Below are positions 42,454 through 53,777 of a DNA stretch of 64,000 bases, piece by piece. Numbering within the stretch: position 1 is the stretch's first letter; every line of letters starts with the position of its first letter. The translations under genes and the position numbers were made by a program. A model generated the notes under the pieces. It saw nothing but the letters and a program-made list of their open reading frames with translations, was not told where the DNA came from and did no database searches. This stretch comes from Methanobacterium subterraneum (GTDB lineage: Archaea > Methanobacteriota > Methanobacteria > Methanobacteriales > Methanobacteriaceae), in contig NZ_CP017768.1 in assembly GCF_002813695.1 (NCBI RefSeq), positions 62,001-126,000 on the forward strand, in the 5' to 3' direction.

Positions 42454-43024
42454 GATTTAAGCCCCGGTTAATCCATTATTAATTCATTTAACCATCATTT
42501 TAATTCTTCATTTAACCCTTTAATTTGAAATTGTTTTGAAATTGTAAAAAATGGGGGAAGTAGTGGTGCTAATTTGTAATTCTGAGTAGGGATTTGGATT
42601 GTAAAATTCATAAAACTCTTTTTCATAGCAAAAAATTCCAAAAATAAGGTATTTCCTAAAAAGTTCCATTTTCACACTCCCATGGATAGCTATTGTCCTC
42701 AAAAATAGGCCTCATCAAGACAACCCCTCCATATATTTACTTTGAGACATGTTTTATAATATAATTTTGGATTTTCTCTGTAGGATAATAAATGCTTACT
42801 CAATGGACAATGTATCTTAATTTATGGTCTATATCGATGTTTAAATAGTGTATAATAAATTGGGTCTGGAATGATCAAGAAGGGGAAAACTGATATTATT
42901 TGATGTTTCCTTAAAATATGGAAAATTAAAATAAGGAAAGTAATGAATAGATTAAAAAAAGACAATAAATAATAAATAATTAAATAAATAATTGACTTGT
43001 TTTTTGCACGCCAAGAGTCTCAAT
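42454..43024. other. Intergenic region between the partner-switch pair and DUF5518 genes
   Basis: About 570 A/T-rich bases. The left part must contain the promoter for the HATPase-GNAT gene. A 60-residue frame at 42520-42702 is low-complexity and not supported. A box C-like ATGATCA at about 42873 lacks a full box D set, so I do not call an RNA. Confidence 0.4.
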
Positions 43025-43396
43025 TTATTCCGGAGAAGGTTCATCTTTGCCTTTAGGTTTTCCTTTGGCCAATATTCCTATTAAACCACCAATAATGCCC
43101 AGTATTCCACTGGTAATAAAGCTAATCACGGCATTTTCTGCGATAAACATTAAACTTCCGGGGAGGAAGATAATGGCTGCTATTAAAGAACCCAATCCAC
43201 CGGCAAGCCCACCATTTATAATACCTTCTTTATAAATTCCGCCAGCCCAGTATGCTGCTATGAAACCCCCTATTATAGGTGCAAAAATGCTTATAAATAT
43301 AGAAACTGCGGTATCCATAGATATGAAAAGAATTCCAATTGTTTCCAGTACAACCGTTGCCACAAAACCAATAGCCACTGCTGTCCAATTGACCAT
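43025..43396 (-). CDS. DUF5518-type membrane protein
   Basis: A 123-residue integral membrane protein with four hydrophobic segments separated by short polar loops, Gly-rich packing and an acidic-basic C-terminal tail (about 110-123). It shares the pattern FAPIIGGFIAAYWAGGIYKEGIINGGLAGGLG with the next gene, so both belong to one family, which I recall as DUF5518. Function unknown. The pair probably arose by tandem duplication. Confidence 0.8.
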   Translation of the reverse strand: MVNWTAVAIGFVATVVLETIGILFISMDTAVSIFISIFAPIIGGFIAAYWAGGIYKEGIINGGLAGGLGSLIAAIIFLPGSLMFIAENAVISFITSGILGIIGGLIGILAKGKPKGKDEPSPE

Positions 43397-43480
43397 TATT
43401 TTATCCCTCCATCACCATTTTATTTTATAAAAATTTGTATAGGATATTAAGTATAGGTTATTCAATTAATTCCCATATTC

Positions 43481-43804
43481 CTAAGCCCCAAAACTTCCTT
43501 TAACTACAATTCCAATTGTTCCTCCGATAATTCCAAGTATAAGGCCAAATATAAACCCTATGGTTAGACCGCCAATAATTGCGGTGAATGCACCTAATAA
43601 AACCAATCCCAAGATCGCTCCTCCGAAGGCACCGGCAATTCCACCATTAACCGCACCATCTTTGTAGTCCCCACCTACCATATAAGCTGCAACAAAACCC
43701 CCTATTATAGGGGCTAAAATGCCTAAAAATGGTAAGAAAATCCCAATTAATCCGATAATCACAGTTATAACAATTCCGATAATTACAGGGGTCCAATTGG
43801 TCAT
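43481..43804 (-). CDS. DUF5518-type membrane protein (paralogue)
   Basis: A 107-residue paralogue with the shared PIIGGFVAAYMVGGDYKDGAVNGGIAGAFGG block and four hydrophobic segments. ATG 43804 (MTNWTPVI) follows GGTGAT at a good distance; the upstream TTG is less likely. It lies 84 bp upstream of the first copy on the same strand. Tandem copies point to gene dosage or hetero-oligomerisation, but nothing is known. Confidence 0.8.
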   Translation of the reverse strand: MTNWTPVIIGIVITVIIGLIGIFLPFLGILAPIIGGFVAAYMVGGDYKDGAVNGGIAGAFGGAILGLVLLGAFTAIIGGLTIGFIFGLILGIIGGTIGIVVKGSFGA

Positions 43805-43936
43805 GATAATCACCAATTAATGAATTATCAGTAACTTTCAGTAGATGTTACTGTATGTGAATGTTTATGTTGCGATAATAATATTATGGTAATTTTATCC
43901 ATTAATTATTATTCTTTTTTTTGGAGGGTCATGATC

Positions 43937-44812
43937 CTATCCCAGATTATTATCCATTTTCAATGCATCAGCCACCAAACTGGCCACAGAAACATTACTA
44001 ACTTCAGATTTAAGGGTGTTTGTTCCCACCACATCATCTGCTCCGGCAGAGAATATTTTAAGCAGGGCATCACCCACCAGCACCGGGTGCACACAGCCAA
44101 CTATAATCTTACTGGCATGGTGTTCAGTTAGGATCCCACAGGCATTAACAATGGTTCCACCAGTACTAATTATATCATCGATGATAACCGCGTCTCTACC
44201 ATCCACATCCAGATTTTTGGGTTTCGTCTCCACCTTCTCCGGGGATAAGCGTATTTTCTCCAAATAATCTGATTCACAGTTAAGGATTTGTGCTATTTCC
44301 TGGGCAAAGCCTAGAGCGCCTTTATCTGGAGCTATAATTACTGGGTCTTCCACATTATTCTTCACATAATCCGCAATGGCAGGCATAGCTGATAGATTGT
44401 AGGCGGGAATGTTAAATAGATCACAGATGCCTTGTTCATGGAGGTTCATACTGTAAACCGAACTAGCACCAGCAAATTCTATTAACTGGCAGACCACCCT
44501 GGCAGAGACTGCTTCACCTTTATTAAAACTTTTTTCCTGCCTACCGTAACCAAAATAGGGGATCACGGTGCGTATGTTAGTAATATCCATTTCACGGAGG
44601 GTTTTCAAAATGAGGAAGAGTTCCATGAGGTTTTCATCCTGAGGGTAGCCAGTGGACTGTACCACCACCACATCATCCTCCACATCTCCCTTAATTCTTA
44701 AGTAACGTTCCCCGTCAGGGAATTTCCGGGTTTCTATTGGGCAAAGTACATCATCCATTTCATGGGCAATATTAGCAGCCAGTTTCTGGGAAGAAGATCC
44801 TCCAATTATCAT
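43937..44812 (-). CDS. prs: Ribose-phosphate pyrophosphokinase
   Basis: A 291-residue PRPP synthetase that makes PRPP from ribose 5-phosphate and ATP for nucleotide, His and methanopterin-linked synthesis. Conserved regions are FPDGERYLRIKGDVEDDVVVV, PYFGYGRQEKSF, VIAPDKGALGFAQEIA and the PRPP loop DAVIIDDIISTGGTIVNAC. The length is short, like other archaeal Prs. ATG 44812 follows GGTGATTTTA; the ATG at 44824 is too close to that site. It is divergent from hypA across a region with a strong inverted repeat. Confidence 0.95.
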   Translation of the reverse strand: MIIGGSSSQKLAANIAHEMDDVLCPIETRKFPDGERYLRIKGDVEDDVVVVQSTGYPQDENLMELFLILKTLREMDITNIRTVIPYFGYGRQEKSFNKGEAVSARVVCQLIEFAGASSVYSMNLHEQGICDLFNIPAYNLSAMPAIADYVKNNVEDPVIIAPDKGALGFAQEIAQILNCESDYLEKIRLSPEKVETKPKNLDVDGRDAVIIDDIISTGGTIVNACGILTEHHASKIIVGCVHPVLVGDALLKIFSAGADDVVGTNTLKSEVSNVSVASLVADALKMDNNLG

Positions 44813-44870
44813 TAAAATCACCATAAATTTATTTAAAATATTACTAAAGATTTCAAATAGCTTATTTCAA

Positions 44871-44898
44871 CTTCCGGGGCGATAATCGCCATGGGAAG
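44871..44898. repeat. Extended inverted repeat between prs and hypA
   Basis: The core GGCGAT-A-ATCGCC (perfect 6-bp arms) is flanked by CTTCC and GGAAG, giving an outer 5-bp pair. It is GC-rich against an A/T-rich surround and sits midway between the divergent starts. It may be an operator or a hairpin in a leader. Confidence 0.5.
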
Positions 44899-44908
44899 AA
44901 ACTACTAG

Positions 44909-44981
<73 letters not shown>

Positions 44982-44996
44982 TAGAGAGGTAGTCCA

Positions 44997-46026
<1,030 letters not shown>

Positions 46027-46154
46027 TAGTAAAATGTTGGATTGTTAAAGATAAAACGGTTAAAATCAGGAAATCAATTCAAGGATATATTCGAAGGGAT
46101 TCACATTAAATAAAGGGATTTTAAAAAGTCAAAATTTTGTTAGCTGGTGATGGG

Positions 46155-47180
46155 TTGAAGATTTGGATAGACATTGTTAACGCCCCCCATGTGCGGTTTT
46201 TCCACAGTATAATCCGCTACCTGGAGAATCAGGGTGAAGAAGTTTTTATAACTGCTCGCCGCTTTGGTGATGTGCACCGACTACTTGATCTATTCGGGAT
46301 CGAGTACAACCTGGTGGGATGGCACGGGGTGAGTCTGGAGGAGAAACTCATCCGAAGTACTCAGAGAGCCTACGAGCTTTCTCAGATCATAAGCAGGGAA
46401 AAACCAGATGTTGCTGTTTCCAAACATTCCATTGAACTTCCCCGTGTTTCTTATGGTCTTAAAATCCCCAGTGTCTATGTTCTGGATAATGAACATGCCA
46501 TAGCTGCTAACAAACTGACCTTACCCCTCTGTGACCATATTATATTGCCAGAAGTAATTGAAAAAGAGGCAGTGGTTGGTTGTGGTGCAGACCCCAATCA
46601 CCTGTACCCTTATAATGGAACATCAGAGATCACTCATCTGGTGGATTTCCAGTACAACCCCAATATATTTCAGGACCTTAAATTAGATCTTGACAAAGAA
46701 AAAACAATATTGATGAGGCCAGAACCTGCATTGGCTTCTTATTTGGATGCTGACTGCCGTAAAACGGTCCTGTCTCCCATCGTTGATGCCCTGGAAGATC
46801 AGGCCAACATCCTGGTGATTCCACGTTTCAGGGAACAGCAGCAAATATTTGAGGATGATGAACAGATTACCTTGATAAAACCTCCTGTGGATACATTTAG
46901 CCTTATGAAGGCTTGTGACCTGGTGATAGGGGCTGGTGGAACCATGAACCGGGAAGCCGCTCTGCTGGGAACTCCGGTGATATCATGTTATCCTGGTAAA
47001 CTGCTCTCTGTGGATTCTTATTACATTGAAAAAGGACTTATGAAACGATCCACCCGTCCTGAGGAAATAGTGGGGATGGCCCGGGAGCTACTCAAAGATG
47101 ACCATCAACATGGTAAACTTCCAACTGATGACCTGTTTAAGATCATCATTGACCACATTTACCAGATTGTCACGGGTTAA
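46155..47180 (+). CDS. DUF354 family glycosyltransferase-like protein
   Basis: A ~341-residue protein of the archaeal DUF354 family, whose members have a GT-B-like two-domain fold. MKIWIDIVNAPHVRFFHSII is the family start, with a middle segment VSKHSIELPRVSYGLKIPSV and C-terminal VIGAGGTMNREAALLGTPVISCYPGK, the donor-binding region of glycosyltransferase-like proteins. The frame opens at TTG 46137, but TTG 46155 lies after GGTGATGGG and starts at the conserved Met-Lys-Ile-Trp. Donor and acceptor are unknown; a cell-surface or nucleotide-sugar role is possible. It lies about 130 bp behind hypB. Confidence 0.8.
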   Translation: MKIWIDIVNAPHVRFFHSIIRYLENQGEEVFITARRFGDVHRLLDLFGIEYNLVGWHGVSLEEKLIRSTQRAYELSQIISREKPDVAVSKHSIELPRVSYGLKIPSVYVLDNEHAIAANKLTLPLCDHIILPEVIEKEAVVGCGADPNHLYPYNGTSEITHLVDFQYNPNIFQDLKLDLDKEKTILMRPEPALASYLDADCRKTVLSPIVDALEDQANILVIPRFREQQQIFEDDEQITLIKPPVDTFSLMKACDLVIGAGGTMNREAALLGTPVISCYPGKLLSVDSYYIEKGLMKRSTRPEEIVGMARELLKDDHQHGKLPTDDLFKIIIDHIYQIVTG

Positions 47181-48128
<948 letters not shown>

Positions 48129-49211
48129 ATGGCTTTAATTGCTCAGAATCACCTACAGTACATTATAGAAATCGCGGTCATACTTCAACTGGCGGTTTTC
48201 TTCATATTAAACCTGGCACCCATGGGTTTGAATCTGGTTCTCCTGGTGGCCATGATCGTGGCGGCAGGATTTGCCCTAATGTTCGGAGTTGATGCTCTGT
48301 TCCTTTTTGTACCTGGATTTACCCATTCGGAATTCACCCATCCCTATGGGCCCCTGGCTTTACTGGCAGTGGTAACCATAATGGCCGCCATTCCCATTAT
48401 GAAAAAGTCAGGAATAAACACCCGAAGTCTTCAACTGTATATGGGTGGGATAATACTTTTCATCACCATTGCTGGGGGATTGATGCACCGGTCTTTCCTT
48501 TTGTTTTGGATATTTGGACTTTTCATAGGATTTTTCATAATTTCCAAATCCTTTAGGCAAAAATCCATGTTTACCGTCCGTCGAATTGCTCTGGTTGTGG
48601 TGGCAGCCCTGGTTGGTTTTGGATCTTTGGAACTACTTTCAAGGGCCTTGGACATGAGCGTGTTAAGCCCGCTCCTCAGATTTTCCAGGATAGAAAATTA
48701 TGCCACCGCCAGTATTGAAATGGTGATTAAAAACACCACACTCACAGGACACCAGTTAGGGTCCTGTTTCTGGCAGGATGCCTGCCTGGCAGGATCTGAC
48801 GGTTACATATCATTACCAATAGCCTTAATCACGCTTTTTAGCTTACCTTACCCTGTATTTTACGGAATACTGGTAACAAAAAAGGATGTTATCGACTACA
48901 TGCTCCCAGGTATATTCGGTGTAGCATTTGATTTCGGCTATTTATTCCTGGTATTTTTATTAGGATGGTGTGCACTGGTGATGTACCTGGGTTTCAGAAT
49001 CCTACGAACTTACCGCAGACGCAGGGAAGACGGAGATAAAAGTTGTTTAGGTAGAGAAGCCCTATTGATTGGATCTTTAACGGCTTTCATTGCCCAGGCT
49101 ACCATGGGGCTCTTCCTAATGAACAGATCCATGAATGGAACCGCTCTATTAACCTTCCTACTCCTGAGTGCCCTGGTAGTGGGACACGTGGTACTTGTCA
49201 GGAAAAAATAA
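48129..49211 (+). CDS. Multi-pass membrane protein of unknown function
   Basis: A 360-residue polytopic membrane protein with about nine hydrophobic helices, a first helix near residues 13-40, and a soluble-looking loop around 205-225 (ENYATASIEMVIKNTTLTGHQLG). A cytoplasmic basic stretch (RILRTYRRRREDGDKS) lies near 305-320. TTG 48111 would be a longer start, but ATG 48129 follows GGAGG. It is 44 bp ahead of the DUF1890 gene and likely co-transcribed with DUF1890 and DUF1894. No transporter motif is recognised. Confidence 0.7.
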   Translation: MALIAQNHLQYIIEIAVILQLAVFFILNLAPMGLNLVLLVAMIVAAGFALMFGVDALFLFVPGFTHSEFTHPYGPLALLAVVTIMAAIPIMKKSGINTRSLQLYMGGIILFITIAGGLMHRSFLLFWIFGLFIGFFIISKSFRQKSMFTVRRIALVVVAALVGFGSLELLSRALDMSVLSPLLRFSRIENYATASIEMVIKNTTLTGHQLGSCFWQDACLAGSDGYISLPIALITLFSLPYPVFYGILVTKKDVIDYMLPGIFGVAFDFGYLFLVFLLGWCALVMYLGFRILRTYRRRREDGDKSCLGREALLIGSLTAFIAQATMGLFLMNRSMNGTALLTFLLLSALVVGHVVLVRKK

Positions 49212-49255
49212 GGACATTATTCGGAATAAATCACAAGATAATTGGGGAACCAACT

Positions 49256-49798
49256 ATGAAAAAAGCCATAATATTATTGGGATGTCCAGAATCACCTTCA
49301 CAAACTCCCTTAGCAATTTATGCCACTCAAAAATTAACTGGAATAGGATACCAAGTCACAGTGGCCAGCACACCATCAGCCAAGAAACTGTTAGAAGTAT
49401 CCGACCCTCAAGAATACTATGTCCAGAACAAAACGGACATAGAATCATGCCTGGATGGGTTAGAAGAGGGTGATTATGATTTTCTCTTAGGTTTTGTGGC
49501 TAAAGATGCGGCGGTTAGTTATTTCGTAACTTTTTACCACATCCTTAATACACAGAGCTTGGCATTAGTGTTCCACCGTGATCAGGAAAAACTGGAACAC
49601 TTCGAGAATGCGGTCAGGGAAAGTACACAGGCAGACATTACCTCGGCAAGAGCATACCACAATCCAACACCGCTCAGGGTACGTTTGGACCGAGCACTGG
49701 ATAAATTAATAGACCCTGGGCCTAACAAACAAGATAAAAAAGATAATGTGGATGAACCGGAGAAAAATCCTAAACTGGATGAACAGGAGGATTCCTGA
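49256..49798 (+). CDS. DUF1890 family protein
   Basis: A 180-residue soluble protein whose start MKKAIILLGCPESPSQTPLAIYATQKLTGIGYQV matches the methanogen DUF1890 family. The Cys in LLGCPE and a second Cys in ESCLDG are visible. The C-terminal 35 residues are charged and low-complexity (about 150-180, DKKDNVDEPEKNPKLDEQ). The stop is immediately followed by the ATG of DUF1894. Family function is unknown. Confidence 0.8.
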   Translation: MKKAIILLGCPESPSQTPLAIYATQKLTGIGYQVTVASTPSAKKLLEVSDPQEYYVQNKTDIESCLDGLEEGDYDFLLGFVAKDAAVSYFVTFYHILNTQSLALVFHRDQEKLEHFENAVRESTQADITSARAYHNPTPLRVRLDRALDKLIDPGPNKQDKKDNVDEPEKNPKLDEQEDS

Positions 49799-50101
49799 AT
49801 GTTTTGCCTTGAAACTTACCTTCGCGAATCAGAAGACTATGAAATACACATGACTCGGTCCGGGTTCAAGGACTGTGCCCGTTTTATAGAAAATAATGCC
49901 CCGGAAGTGGTGCATGTTAAACCGGGTGAAAAAATAGTGGGAGCCCGTATCATAGGCGTACCTCCCGTCCCCATTGGCATTAATGATGAGAAGGGCACTA
50001 TAATGTTACCCTACACCAAACCATGTTACGGATCAGCCACAGTGGAAATACCAGTTCCAGTGGAGGAAAGAGAGAAAATAAGGGCCGTGGGTATTGATTA
50101 A
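49799..50101 (+). CDS. DUF1894 family protein
   Basis: A 100-residue protein of the methanogen DUF1894 family: MFCLETYLRESEDYEIHMTRSGFKDCARFI at the start and a C-terminal GVPPVPIGIN / ATVEIPVPVE segment. Three Cys are present (Cys3, one in KDCARF and one in KPCYG). It abuts the DUF1890 stop, so the two are translated together. Function unknown. Confidence 0.8.
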   Translation: MFCLETYLRESEDYEIHMTRSGFKDCARFIENNAPEVVHVKPGEKIVGARIIGVPPVPIGINDEKGTIMLPYTKPCYGSATVEIPVPVEEREKIRAVGID

Positions 50102-50262
50102 TATATTTTTAATAGTTAATATTCCCCTCCAAAAAATACCATTCAGGGTTAAAAATTTAAAAATTTAGATTAAAAAAAAATAAAGATAATAAAGATTCAA
50201 AAATGATTTTGGGGTAATATTAACATTTTGAATCATTTAAAAGAATTTAATTAATCGCCAAT

Positions 50263-50700
50263 TTAATCCCCAAACTCAATGATCTCTTTTGGTTTAAGAT
50301 TACTCTCCCAGTCCCAGAAGTGAGCTTCACCATTGGTTATTCGGAATACTACCAGTTCTGGGCCTTCAGCAGTCAAACCAAACTCAGCTAAGAATGGGCG
50401 GTCAGCTAAAACTCTCTTTTTAACTTCCACATCATCCAAGAATTCAACCTCACCAGTAACCCTTAACATGGTCCCCACTGCATCATCAGGACGGTAGAAT
50501 GCAAATTCTACTTTACCATTATCAGTAATCTGGCGGACCAGATCCTTCATGGTTGCAGTCTGGAAGTAAAAACCAGTTTCATCTGCATACCACATCCCCA
50601 TACCCCTCACACGGGGCTGTTTCCCATCGGCAGTTGCCAGCCAGGCAACCGGGTTTTCATTGGCAAATTCAATACAATCTACAAAATCCATGTAATTCAT
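50263..50700 (-). CDS. Pyridoxamine 5'-phosphate oxidase-like split-barrel flavoprotein
   Basis: A 145-residue split-barrel protein of the PNPOx-like family (about 20-120), with AWLATADGKQPRVRGMGMWYADETGFYFQTATMKDLVRQI, the typical strand order, and GTMLRVTGEVEFLDD. Such small archaeal members bind FMN or F420 and may act as oxidoreductases or flavin-storage proteins; the cofactor here is inferred. ATG 50700 follows a GGAGGG site. It is convergent with DUF1894 and divergent from metE. Confidence 0.85.
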   Translation of the reverse strand: MNYMDFVDCIEFANENPVAWLATADGKQPRVRGMGMWYADETGFYFQTATMKDLVRQITDNGKVEFAFYRPDDAVGTMLRVTGEVEFLDDVEVKKRVLADRPFLAEFGLTAEGPELVVFRITNGEAHFWDWESNLKPKEIIEFGD

Positions 50701-50921
50701 CCCTCCTGAATATTCTAATACCCATATTCTTACTTAATATATTAATGACTGAGTTTATAATCATTTTCTGAGATTTATTTATGGGAATATTTACTTCAGA
50801 TTATAGTAGTGGGAATGAGGGGGGAATTGGTATATGGCGTGTTATTATATATGTCCCAAAAACCATATTCAGTGATTGAACAATAATAAAAAGACCATAA
50901 ATAAAGATATAAGATGATTTT

Positions 50922-51899
50922 ATGTTAACTACTGTCGTTGGAAGTTACCCTTCACCACCACAGGAACCCCAATCCCTCGGTTCCAAAATCTCTGCTTTAA
51001 TGGGGAATTACGACCCCTACAAGTCTGCTGTGGAATATGCTGTTTCTAAACAGATAAAAGCAGGTGTGAACATCATATCCACTGGACAAGTACGGGGGGA
51101 TATGGTGGAAATATTCGCACGTGACATCACGGGAATGGCCTGGGAAGAGGGAACATCGAAAATCAAGGGCAAAATCCTCCCCCTAACCTATTCAATAGGT
51201 GCAAATGACGTTAAAATCGCCTTAAAAATTGCAAATAACATGTCTGAAGAGTTTAAGGCAGGGGGGGCTATTCTCTTCGATGGTAATTTCCAGGAAGATG
51301 TTCGGGGTGTTAAGGGTATCATTACTGGTCCCACTACACTGGTTCTATCATCAAGAATGGAAGGATTTTATACCCTGGATAAACGTGATAAAGCAATTAT
51401 GGACTTGGCACAGGCCCTTAAACGTGAAGCTAAATACTTGGAAAATGCTGGGGTGGCCATGATCCAGTTTGACGAACCATTCCTCTCCACCGGAATGGCC
51501 AATATCAAAACTGCCTACAGAGCCATAAAAATAGTTCAAGATGGCTTGAAGGTGCCATTGTCCATGCACGTATGTGGAGATGTAAGTCATGTACTGGGAG
51601 AACTCCTTAAATTCCCGGTGGACATTATTGACTGTGAATTTGCAGGAATTGGTAAGAATCTTGAGATTCTCCAAAACACAGATCTTAAGGGTAAGAAGAT
51701 TGGTTTTGGGTGTGTGGATACCAAGACAGAGAGAGTAGAAAGTCCAGAGGAAATTCTCACCCTGATTAAAAAAGGAATAGAATTAATTGGAGTAGAAAAC
51801 ATGATTGTTGACCCTGACTGTGGAATGCGCATGCTACCATCAGATGTGGCTTATCAAAAACTTAAAAACATGACGGAGGCAGTCCGATGGCTATCCTGA
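50922..51899 (+). CDS. metE: Archaeal methionine synthase (MetE core)
   Basis: A 325-residue MetE C-terminal-type enzyme. The zinc ligands His216 and Cys218 (MHVCGD) and Cys300 (DPDCGMRML) are in place, plus an IQFDEP motif. It lacks the N-terminal half of bacterial MetE. The Methanothermobacter homologue transfers methyl from methylcobalamin to homocysteine; I infer the same. The thyA start lies 13 bases inside its 3' end, so both are translated as one unit. It connects corrinoid metabolism to methionine. Confidence 0.93.
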   Translation: MLTTVVGSYPSPPQEPQSLGSKISALMGNYDPYKSAVEYAVSKQIKAGVNIISTGQVRGDMVEIFARDITGMAWEEGTSKIKGKILPLTYSIGANDVKIALKIANNMSEEFKAGGAILFDGNFQEDVRGVKGIITGPTTLVLSSRMEGFYTLDKRDKAIMDLAQALKREAKYLENAGVAMIQFDEPFLSTGMANIKTAYRAIKIVQDGLKVPLSMHVCGDVSHVLGELLKFPVDIIDCEFAGIGKNLEILQNTDLKGKKIGFGCVDTKTERVESPEEILTLIKKGIELIGVENMIVDPDCGMRMLPSDVAYQKLKNMTEAVRWLS

Positions 51900-52504
51900 T
51901 AAAAACATCCACTATAAAAAATGGATGGGAAACCCTGGTTAAGCGAGTAATGCAAAAAGGTGCGGAAATAAAGGATGAAAGAGGATCACTAACCCTGGAA
52001 CTTCGCAACACTGTGGTTACCATGAACCGACCACTGGACCTGGAGATTCCCCCTGGGTATTTCTGGAGTGGAGAAAAACTGGAAATATACGCTGAACAAT
52101 TCCTGAGTGATGATAAACAGGGATTCGTCTACACCTATGGCAACCGCCTGCGAAAACATTTCAAGGGCATCGACCAGATAGGAGAAGCTATAGGGCGCCT
52201 TAAAAATTGTAAAGAGTCCAGAAGAGCCATATCTGTTACTTGGGACCCTCCCACCGACACCCAACATGAGGAAGTGCCCTGTATGATCCTGGTAGACTTT
52301 AAAATAAGGGATGGCAAACTTCACACCACCGGGTTATGGCGTTCCCATGACATTTACGGTGCATGGTTCCCCAATGCAGTGGGATTAACTCACCTTTCCA
52401 AGTATGTTGCCGGGGAAGTGGGGGTAGATGTGGGAACTCTTACCATACACTCCATCAGTGCTCACATATATCAGGTGAACTTTGAAGAAGCTTTAAAGGT
52501 GTAA
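51887..52504 (+). CDS. thyA: Thymidylate synthase, archaeal ThyA type
   Basis: A 205-residue short ThyA-family enzyme. The catalytic Cys132 (EVPCMIL), the DFKIRDGKLHTTGLWRSHDIYGAWFPNA region (Arg-Ser-His-Asp) and the C-terminal HSISAHIYQVN are present. It is shorter than bacterial ThyA (about 260) because archaeal versions lack several segments. The methyl donor in methanogens is expected to be methylene-tetrahydromethanopterin rather than folate, but this is inferred. It overlaps metE by 13 bases and is about 210 bp ahead of mch. Confidence 0.9.
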   Translation: MAILIKTSTIKNGWETLVKRVMQKGAEIKDERGSLTLELRNTVVTMNRPLDLEIPPGYFWSGEKLEIYAEQFLSDDKQGFVYTYGNRLRKHFKGIDQIGEAIGRLKNCKESRRAISVTWDPPTDTQHEEVPCMILVDFKIRDGKLHTTGLWRSHDIYGAWFPNAVGLTHLSKYVAGEVGVDVGTLTIHSISAHIYQVNFEEALKV

Positions 52505-52713
52505 AAAGACTATCCACAGTGTATATGGTGATAATCTTTTTTTTCTGTAAGTTTGGATGTTGAAATATCCATGGTTACAGATTGTTTAATGGCTCGTAGA
52601 GGGTCGTAAAAAAATCAAATAAAAAAACTTAAAAATCCATACGGATTAAAGGAATTTAATGGATAACTTTCAGTGGATATCCATTGGATCTCACTTTCAT
52701 TGGAGATGATCAG

Positions 52714-53676
<963 letters not shown>

Positions 53677-53730
53677 GGCGAATTAACTCTCTCCCTATTT
53701 TTTTATATTTTTCTATCCTTTTCTGATTAT

Positions 53731-53754
53731 CCCTCACGATGTCGGGGGTTTTTT
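53731..53754 (+). terminator. Hairpin-plus-T terminator after mch
   Basis: CCCTC and GGGGG can pair (one G-T) around ACGATGTC and are followed by six T, ending mch before the convergent ATPase gene. Confidence 0.45.
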
Positions 53755-53777
53755 AGAAACTCGATTTTAGAGTTATG

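Noticed and set aside
42520..42702. A 60-codon open frame on the minus strand
   Set aside because: Low-complexity Tyr/Phe-rich product, no ribosome site, no neighbouring operon; most likely chance in A/T-rich DNA.
42865..42905. Box C/D-like arrangement on the plus strand (ATGATCA, 12-nt gap, CTGA, then TGATGT)
   Set aside because: Box C differs from consensus, and no second box D follows at the right distance, so it was not called an sRNA.
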